Positions 54,301 to 64,000 of a DNA stretch of 64,000 nucleotides are shown piece by piece. Where the stretch lies: assembly GCF_910591885.1 (NCBI RefSeq), contig NC_063270.1:5642001-5706000 (forward strand), in the 5' to 3' direction. How positions within the stretch are numbered: position 1 is the stretch's first letter; every line of letters begins with the position of its first letter. The notes beneath the pieces were generated by a model. That model worked only from the letters and a program-made list of their open reading frames with translations, was not told the DNA's origin and made no database searches. This DNA is from Bombus terrestris. Lineage: Eukaryota; Arthropoda; Insecta; Hymenoptera; Apidae. The translations under genes and the position numbers were made by a program.

Positions 54301-57300
54301 ATAACGTTATAGGGTATTACGTTATATCGCATAACGTTATATACTACTACGATATAACGTATAACGTTATATACTATTACGTTATAACGTATAACCTTAT
54401 ATACTATTACGATTTAACGTATAACGCTCTATACAATTACGTTATAACGTATAACGCTATATAATATTACGTTATAACGTATAACGTTATATACTATTAC
54501 GATTTAACGTATAACGCTATATACAATTACGTTATAACGTATAACGTTGTATACTATTACGTTACAACGTATAACGTTATATACTACTACGTTACAACGT
54601 ATAACGTTATATACTACTACGATATAACGTATAACATTATAAACTATTACGTTATAACGTATAACGTTATATACTATTACGATTTAACGTATAACGTTAT
54701 ATAGTATTAAGTTATGACTTCTAACGTTATATAGCATTACGTTATAACGTACAACGTTATATACTATTACGTTAAAACGTGTAACGTTATATACTATTAC
54801 GTTATACCGTATGACGTTATATACTATTACGTTATAACGTATAACGTTATATACTATTACGTTATAACGTATAACTTTATATACTATTACGTTATAACGT
54901 ATAACGCTATATAATATTACGTTATAACGTATAACGTTATATACTATTACGATTTAACGTATAACGCTATATACAATTACTTTATAACGTATAACGTTAT
55001 ATACCATTACGTTATAACGTATAACGTTATATACTATTACGTTATAACGTATAACGTTATATACTATTACGATTTAACGTATAACATTATATACTATTAC
55101 GTTATAACGTATGACGTTATATACTATTACGTTAAATCGTGTAACGTTATATACTATTACGTTATAACGTATAACGTTATAAACTATTACGTTATAACGT
55201 ATAACGCTATATAACATTACGTTATAACGTATAACGTTGTATACTACTAGATTACAACGGATAACGTTATATACTATTACAATATAACGTATAACGTTAT
55301 ATAGTATTAAGTTATGGCCTCTAACGTTATATAGCATTACGTTATAACGTACAACGATATATACTATTACGTTAAAACGTGTAACGTTATATACTATTAC
55401 GTTATAACGTATGACGTTATATACTATTACGTTAAATCGTGTAACGTTATATACTATTACGTTATAACGTATAACGTTATAAACTATTACGTTATAACGT
55501 ATAACGCTATATAACATTACGTTATAACGTATAACGTTATATACTATTACGTTTTAACGTATAACGTTATATAGTATTAAGTTATGACTTCTAACGTTAT
55601 ATAGCATTACGTTATAACGTACAACGTTATATACTATTACGTTAAAACGTGTAACGTTATATACTATTTCGTTATAACGTATAACGTTATATAGAATTAC
55701 GTTATAACGTACAACGTTAAATACTATTACGTTAAAACGTGTAACGTTATATACTATAACGTTATAACGTATAACGTTATAGAGTATTACGTTATATCGC
55801 ATAACGTTATATACTACTACGAAATAACGTATAACACTATATACTATTACGTTATAACGTATAACGTTATATACTACTACGTTACAACGGATAACGTTAT
55901 ATACTATTACGATATAACCTATAACGTTATATAGTATTAAGTTATGACGTCTAACGTTATATAGCATTACGTTATAACGTACAACGTTATATACTATTAC
56001 TTTATAACGTATAACGCTATATAATATTACGTTATAACGTATAACGTTATATACTATTACGTTAAAACGTGTAACGTTGTATACTATTACGTTATAACGT
56101 ATAACGTTATATACTATTACGTTATAACGTATAACGTTATATACTATTACGTTATAACGTATAACGTTATATACTACTACGTTACAACGGATAACATTAT
56201 ATACTATTACGATATAACGTGTAACGTTATAGAGTATTACGTTACATCGCATAACGTTATATACTACTACGATATAACGTATAACATTATATACTATTAC
56301 GTTATAACGTATAACGTTATATAGAATTACGTTATAACGTACAACGTTAAATACTATTACGTTATAACGTATAACGTTATAGAGTATTACGTTATATCGC
56401 ATAACGTTGTATACTACTACGATATAACGTATAACATTATATACTATTACGTTATAACGTATAACGTTATATACTATTACGATTTAACGTATAACGCTAT
56501 ATACAATTACGTTATAACGTATAACTTTCTATACTATTGCGTTATAACGTATAACGTTATATACTACTACGTTACAACGGATAACATTTTATACTATTAC
56601 GATATAATGTGTAACGTTATAGAGTATTACGTTACATCGCATAACGTTATATACTACTACGATATAACGTATAACATTATATACTATTACGTTATAACGT
56701 ATAACGTTATATACTATTACGATTTAACGTATAACGCTATATACAATTACGTTATAACATATAACGTTGTATACTACTAGATTACAACGGATAACGTTAG
56801 ATACTATTACAATATAACGTATAACGTTATATAGTATTAAGGTATGTCGTCTAACGTTATATAGCATTACGTTATAACGTACAGTGTTATATACTATTAC
56901 GTTAAAACGTGTAACGTTATATAATATTACGTTATAACGTATAACGTTATATACTATTACGATTTAACGTATAACGTTATATAGTATTAAGTTATGACTT
57001 CTAACGTTATATAGCATTACGTTATAACGTACAACGTTATATACTATTACGTTAAAACGTGTAACGTTATATACTATTACGTTATAACGTATAACGTTAT
57101 ATAATATTACGTTATAACGTATAACGTTATGTACTATTACGTTATAACGTATAACGTTATATACTATTACGATTTAACGTATAACGTTATATAGTATTAA
57201 GTTATGACTTCTAACGTTATATAGCATTACGTTATAACGTACAACGTTATATACTATTACGTTAAAACGTGTAACGTTATATACTATTACGTTATAACGT

Positions 57301-58090
57301 ATAACGTTATATACTATTAGGTTACAACGGATAACGTTATATACTATTACGATATAACGTATAACGTTATATAGTATTAAGTTATGACGTCTAACGTTAT
57401 ATAGCATTACGTTATAACGTACAACGTTATATACTATTACGTTAAAACGTGTAACGTAATATACTATTATGTTATAACGTATAACGTTATATACTATTAC
57501 GTTATAACGTATAACGTTATATACTATTACGTTATAACGTATAACGTTATATACTACTACGTTACAACGGATAACATTATATACTATTACGATATAACGT
57601 GTAACGTTATAGAGTATTACGTTACATCGCATAACGTTATATACTACTACGATATAACGTATAACATTATATACTATTAAATTATAACGTATAACGTTAT
57701 ATACTATTACGTTATAACGTATAACGTTATATACTATTTCGTTATAACGTATAACGTTATATACTACTACGTTACAACGGATAACGTTATATACTATTAC
57801 GATATAACGTATAACGTTATAGAGTATTACGTTATATCGCATAACGTTATATACTATTACGTTATAACGTATAGCGCTATATAATATTACGTTATAACGT
57901 ATAACGTTATATACTATTACGTTATAACGTATAACGTTATATACTATTACGTTATAACGTATAACGTTATATACTATTACGATATAACGTATAACGTTAT
58001 AGAGTATTACGTTATATCGCATAACGTTATATAGTACTACGTTATAACGTATAACGTTATATAGAATTACGTTATAACGTACAACGTTAT
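54301..58090 (+). repeat. 3.5-kb block, first copy (offset about 6.2 kb)
   Basis: It matches 60541 to the window end. The offset is 6,240 bp over 54301-56730, then 5,790 bp over 57181-57720, then 5,910 bp from about 57781 on. The second copy therefore lacks about 450 bp (56731-57180) and differs by about 120 bp near 57.7 kb. Shared rare markers are ATAACCTTATA, GTTAAATCGTG, GTTTTAACG, ATAACACTATA, AACTTTCTATAC, TAACATTTTATAC and ATAGCGCTATA (57872 and 63782). Confidence 0.88.
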
Positions 58091-60540
58091 ATACTATTAC
58101 GTTAAAACGTGTAACGTTATATACTATGACGTTATAACGTATAACGTTATAAACTATTACGTTATAACGTATAAAGCTATATAACATTACGTTATAACGT
58201 ATAACGTTATATACTATTACGATTTAACGTATAACGTTATATAGTATTAAGTTATGACTTCTAACGTTATATAGCATTACGTTATAACGTACAACGTTAT
58301 ATACTATTACGTTAAAACGTGTAACGTTATATACTATTATGTTATAACGTATAACGTTATATACTATTACGTTATAACATATAACTTTATATACTATTAC
58401 GTTATAACGTATAACGCTATATACTATTACGATTAAACGCATAACGCTATATACAATTACTTTATAACGTATAACGTTATATACTATTACGTTATAACGT
58501 ATAACGTTATATACTATTACGTTATAACGTATAACGTTATATACTACTACGTTACAACGGATAACGTTATATACTATTACGATATAACGTGTAACGTTAT
58601 ATACTATTACGATTAAACGCATAACGCTCTATACAATTACGTTATAACGTATAACGCTATATAATATTACGTTATAACGTATAACGTTATATACTATTAC
58701 GATTTAACTTATAACGCTATATACAATTACGTTATAACGTATAACGTTGTATACTATTACGTTATAACGTATAACGTTATATACTACTACGTTACAACGG
58801 ATAACATTATATACTATTACGATATAACGTGTAACGTTATAGAGTATTACGTTATATCGCATAACGTTATATACTACTACGATATAACGTATAACATTAT
58901 AAACTATTACGTTATAACGTATAACGTTATATACTATTACGATTTAACGTTTAACGCTATATACAATTACGTTATAACGTATAACGTTGTATACTACTAG
59001 ATTACAACGGATAACGTTATATACTATTACAATATAACGTATAACGTTATATAGTATTAAGTTATGGCGTCTAACGTTATATAGCATTACGTTATAACGT
59101 AAAACGTTATATACTATTACGATTTAACGCATAACGCTATATACAATTACGTTATAACGTATAACGTTATATACGATTACGTTATAACGTATAACGTTAT
59201 ATACTATTACGATATAACGTATAACGTTATAGAGTATTACGTTATATCGCATAACGCTATATAGTACTACGTTATAACGTATAACGTTATATAGAATTAC
59301 GTTATAACGTACAACGTTATATACTATTACGTTAAAACGTGTAACGTTATATACTATTGCGTTATAACGTATAACGTTATAAACTATTACGTTATAACGT
59401 ATAACGCTATATAACATTACGTTATATCGCATAACGTTATATACTACTACGATATAACGTATAACATTCTATACTATTACGTTATAACGTATAACGTTAT
59501 ATACTATTTCGATTTAACGTATAACGCTATATACTATTACGTTATAACGTATAACGCTATAAAATATTACGTTATAACGTATAACGTTATATACTATTAC
59601 GATTTAACGTTTAACGCTATATATAATTACGTTATAACGTATAACGTTGTATACTATTACGTTATAACGTATAACGTTATATAGAATTACGTTATAACGT
59701 ACAACGTTAAATACTATTACGTTAAAACGTGTAACGTTATATACTATTACGTTATAACGTATAACGTTATAGTGTATTACGTTATATCGCATAACGTTAT
59801 ATACTACTACGATATAACGTATAACATTATATACAACTACTTTATAACGTATAACGTTATATACTACTACGTTACAACGGATAACGTTATATACTATTAC
59901 GATATAACGTATAACGTTATAGAGTATTACGTTATATCGCATAACGTTATATACTATTACGTTATAACGTATAACGCTATATAATATTACGTTATAACGT
60001 ATAACGTTATATACTATTACGTTATAACGTATAACGTTATATACTATTACGTTATAACGTATAACGTTATATACTATTACGATATAACGTATAACGTTAT
60101 AGAGTATTACGTTATATCGCATAACGTTATATAGTACTACGTTATAACGTATAACGTTATATAGAATTACGTTATAACGTACAACGTTATATACTATTAC
60201 GTTAAAACGTGTAACGTTATATACTATTGCGTTATAACGTATAACGTTATAAACTATTACGTTATAACGTATAACGCTATATAACATTACGTTATAACGT
60301 ATAACGTTATATACTATTACGATTTAACGTATAACGTTATAGAGTATTACGTTATATCGCATAACGTTATATACTACTACGATATAACGTATAACATACT
60401 ATACTATTACGTTATAACGTATAACGTTATATACTATTTCGATTTAACGTATAACGCTATATACTATTACGTTATAACGTATAACGCTATAAGATATTAC
60501 GTTATAACGTATAACGTTATATACTATTACGATTTAACGT
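58091..60540 (+). repeat. Mixed satellite units between the two 3.5-kb copies
   Basis: There is no gene here. It includes B-K-L-J2 at 58212-58330, units ending AAACGCA (58432, 58612) also seen near 1170, 2270 and 2360, an E-F-G-H-I cassette at 58782-58910, M-O-K-L at 58982-59100, and two further copies of the TAGTACTAC block (59150-59430 and 60000-60300). A unit near 60483 carries CGCTATAAGATATT, a one-off. Confidence 0.75.
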
Positions 60541-63500
60541 ATAACGTTATAGGGTATTACGTTATATCGCATAACGTTATATACTACTACGATATAACGT
60601 ATAACGTTATATACTATTACGTTATAACGTATAACCTTATATACTATTACGATTTAACGTATAACGCTCTATACAATTACGTTATAACGTATAACGCTAT
60701 ATAATATTACGTTATAACGTATAACGTTATATACTATTACGATTTAACGTATAACGCTATATACAATTACGTTATAACGTATAACGTTGTATACTATTAC
60801 GTTACAACGTATAACGTTATATACTACTACGTTACAACGTATAACGTTATATACTACTACGATATAACGTATAACATTATAAACTATTACGTTATAACGT
60901 ATAACGTTATATACTATTACGATTTAACGTATAACGTTATATAGTATTAAGTTATGACTTCTAACGTTATATAGCATTACGTTATAACGTACAACGTTAT
61001 ATACTATTACGTTAAAACGTGTAACGTTATATACTATTACGTTATATCGTATGACGTTATATACTATTACGTTATAACGTATAACGTTATATACTATTAC
61101 GTTATAACGTATAACTTTATATACTATTACGTTATAACGTATAACGCTATATAATATTACGTTATAACTTATAACGTTATATACTATTACGATTTAACGT
61201 ATAACGCTATATACAATTACTTTATAACGTATAACGTTATATACCATTACGTTATAACGTATAACGTTATATACTATTACGTTATAACGCATAAAGTTAT
61301 ATACTATTACGATTTAACGTATAACATTATATACTATTACGTTAGAACGTATGACGTTATATACTATTACGTTAAATCGTGTAACGTTATATACTATTAC
61401 GTTATAACGTATAACGTTATAAACTATTACGTTATAACGTATAACGCTATATAACATTACGTTATAACGTATAACGTTGTATACTACTAGATTACAACGG
61501 ATAACGTTATATACTATTACAATATAACGTATAACGTTATATAGTATTAAGTTATGGCCTCTAACGTTATATAGCATTACGTTATAACGTACAACGTTAT
61601 ATACTATTACGTTAAAACGTGTAACGTTATATACTATTACGTTATAACGTATGACGTTATATACTATTACGTTAAATCGTGTAACGTTATATACTATTAC
61701 GTTATAACGTATAACGTTATAAACTATTACGTTATAACGTATAACGCTATATAACATTACGTTATAACGTATAACGTTATATACTATTACGTTTTAACGT
61801 ATAACGTTATATAGTATTAAGTTATGACTTCTAACGTTATATAGCATTACGTTATAACGTACAACGTTATATACTATTACGTTAAAACGTGTAACGTTAT
61901 ATACTATTTCGTTATAACGTATAACGTTATATAGAATTACGTTATAACGTACAACGTTAAATACTATTACGTTAAAACGTGTAACGTTATATACTATAAC
62001 GTTATAACGTATAACGTTATAGAGTATTACGTTATATCGCATAACGTTATATACTACTACGAAATAACGTATAACACTATATACTATTACGTTATAACGT
62101 ATAACGTTATATACTACTACGTTACAACGGATAACGTTATATACTATTACGATATAACCTATAACGTTATATAGTATTAAGTTATGACGTCTAACGTTAT
62201 ATAGCATTACGTTATAACGTACAACGTTATATACTATTACTTTATAACGTATAACGCTATATAATATTACGTTATAACGTATAACGTTATATACTATTAC
62301 GTTATAACGTGTAACGTTGTATACTATTACGTTATAACGTATAACGTTATATACTATTACGTTATAACGTATAACGTTATATACTATTACGTTATAACGT
62401 ATAACGTTATATACTACTACGTTACAACGGATAACATTATATACTATTACGATATAACGTGTAACGTTATAGAGTATTACGTTACATCGCATAACGTTAT
62501 ATACTACTACGATATAACGTATAACATTATATACTATTACGTTATAACGTATAACGTTATATAGAATTACGTTATAACGTACAACGTTAAATACTATTAC
62601 GTTATAACGTATAACGTTATAGAGTATTACGTTATATCGCATAACGTTATATACTACTACGATATAACGTATAACATTATATACTATTACGTTATAACGT
62701 ATAACGTTATATACTATTACGATTTAACGTATAACGCTATATACAATTACGTTATAACGTATAACTTTCTATACTATTGCGTTATAACGTATAACGTTAT
62801 ATACTACTACGTTACAACGGATAACATTTTATACTATTACGATATAACGTGTAACGTTATAGAGTATTACGTTACATCGCATAACGTTATATACTACTAC
62901 GATATAACGTATAACATTATATACTATTACGTTATAACGTATAACGTTATATACTATTACGATTTAACGTATAACGTTATATAGTATTAAGTTATGACTT
63001 CTAACGTTATATAGCATTACGTTATAACGTACAACGTTATATACTATTACGTTAAAACGTGTAACGTTATATACTATTACGTTATAACGTATAACGTTAT
63101 ATACTATTAGGTTACAACGGATAACGTTATATACTATTACGATATAACGTATAACGTTATATAGTATTAAGTTATGACGTCTAACGTTATATAGCATTAC
63201 GTTATAACGTACAACGTTATATACTATTACGTTAAAACGTGTAACGTAATATACTATTATGTTATAACGTATAACGTTATATACTATTACGTTATAACGT
63301 ATAACGTTATATACTATTACGTTATAACGTATAACGTTATATACTACTACGTTACAACGGATAACATTATATACTATTACGATATAACGTGTAACGTTAT
63401 AGAGTATTACGTTACATCGCATAACGTTATATACTACTACGATATAACGTATAACATTATATACTATTAAATTATAACGTATAACGTTATATACTATTAC

Positions 63501-64000
63501 GTTATAACGTATAACTTTATATACTATTACGTTATAACGTATAACGCTATATAATATTACGTTATAACGTATAACGTTATATACTATTACGATTTAACGT
63601 ATAACGCTATATACAATTACTTTATAACGTATAACGTTATATACTATTACGTTATAACGTATAACGTTATATACTATTACGTTACAACGGATAACGTTAT
63701 ATACTATTACGATATAACGTATAACGTTATAGAGTATTACGTTATATCGCATAACGTTATATACTATTACGTTATAACGTATAGCGCTATATAATATTAC
63801 GTTATAACGTATAACGTTATATACTATTACGTTATAACGTATAACGTTATATACTATTACGTTATAACGTATAACGTTATATACTATTACGATATAACGT
63901 ATAACGTTATAGAGTATTACGTTATATCGCATAACGTTATATAGTACTACGTTATAACGTATAACGTTATATAGAATTACGTTATAACGTACAACGTTAT
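60541..64000 (+). repeat. 3.5-kb block, second copy, cut by the window end
   Basis: This is the partner of 54301-58090. Differences found include GTTAGAACG near 61344, GCATAAAG near 61289, and TTATAACGTG near 62308 where the first copy has TTAAAACGTG. It continues past the window, so its right boundary is unknown. Confidence 0.88.

Larger units (their letters stand above)
1..64000. repeat. 30-bp AT-rich satellite array filling the window
   Basis: Every stretch reads as tandem copies of one 30-bp unit, or a close variant, from the first base to the last. The consensus joins TAACGTTA, TATACTA, TTACGTTA and TAACGTA. It has 23 A/T and 7 G/C, with ACGT at unit positions 3-6, 18-21 and 26-29. About 2,130 units fit in the window, and both ends cut through the array, so its true length is unknown. 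Variants differ from the consensus by roughly one to six bases and recur as named classes rather than as random mutations. No non-repeat insertion was seen. By analogy with satellites elsewhere, a centromeric, pericentromeric or subtelomeric location in a eukaryotic chromosome is likely, but nothing here proves which. I do not recognise the family. Confidence 0.98.
31382..64000 (+). repeat. 32.6-kb stretch in unbroken 30-bp register
   Basis: Every unit from here to the window end starts at the same position modulo 30, about 1,087 units without a net insertion or deletion other than whole units. Base substitutions are frequent over the same stretch. This is unlike simple slippage, which would leave partial units. 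It fits exchange between aligned units. Confidence 0.9.

Noticed and set aside
1..64000. CRISPR array
   Set aside because: Repeats of 30 bp are directly adjacent with no unique spacers, and the variants form recurring classes.
1..64000. Telomeric repeat
   Set aside because: The unit is much longer than known telomere repeats, lacks the G-rich strand, and carries ordered kilobase blocks.
1..64000. CENP-B box or similar known centromere motif
   Set aside because: The CENP-B box needs a TTCG and a CGGG core. The units have TTTCG only occasionally and CGG only as ACGGA; no CGGG was seen together with it.

Overview
The whole window is one tandem satellite array. It is built from a 30-bp AT-rich unit, about 2,130 copies in all, and both window ends lie inside the array. 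I find no gene, RNA gene, mobile element, CRISPR array or unique sequence anywhere in it. The consensus unit reads as four joined modules: TAACGTTA, TATACTA, TTACGTTA, TAACGTA. It has 7 G+C in 30 bases, three CpGs (all inside ACGT) and two overlapping perfect palindromes. This looks like eukaryotic heterochromatin (centromeric, pericentromeric or subtelomeric), but the sequence does not identify the organism. Retained CpG would fit a genome with little germline cytosine methylation or an array homogenised recently; this is inference.

The units fall into recognisable variant classes, and the classes follow each other in a restricted order. I name them as follows. A is the consensus. B ends GATTTAACGTA. 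C has CGCTATATACAATT. D has CGCTATATAATATT. E has TACTACTACGTTACAACGGA. F has TACGATATAACG. G has TATAGAGTATT and ends ATCGCA. H has TACTACTACGATATAACG. I starts TAACATTA. J1 has TATAGAATT, and J2 starts CAACGTTA and ends AAAACGTG. K has TAGTATTAAG, L has TATAGCATT, M has TACTACTAGATTACAACGGA and O has TACAATATAACG. Two five-unit (150-bp) cassettes dominate: E-F-G-H-I, and E-F or M-O followed by K-L-J2.

Layout: 1-7585 and 8458-16192 are two nearly identical copies of a block repeated at 8,607 bp (8,457 bp at the far left). A 642-bp block between them recurs at 20.6 kb. The 16.4-19.9 kb stretch is a 1,080-bp tandem repeat. The 21.3-24.5 kb stretch is a set of 510-, 750- and 840-bp duplications. 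The 24.4-31.4 kb stretch holds copies of an approximately 2.2-kb block. A 7-bp remnant unit at 31375-31381 resets the 30-bp register. From 31382 to 64000 every unit stays in the same register, and this half is a mosaic of overlapping duplications with offsets of 540, 690, 900, 1530, 1620, 3390, 4170, 5550 and 5790-6240 bp.

There is no gene network to describe. The interest lies in how the array evolves: a hierarchy from 7/8 to 15 to 30 bp, a unit grammar, very recent multi-kilobase duplications, and almost no indels other than whole units. All alignments were made by eye, so boundaries may be off by several bases and substitution lists may be incomplete.
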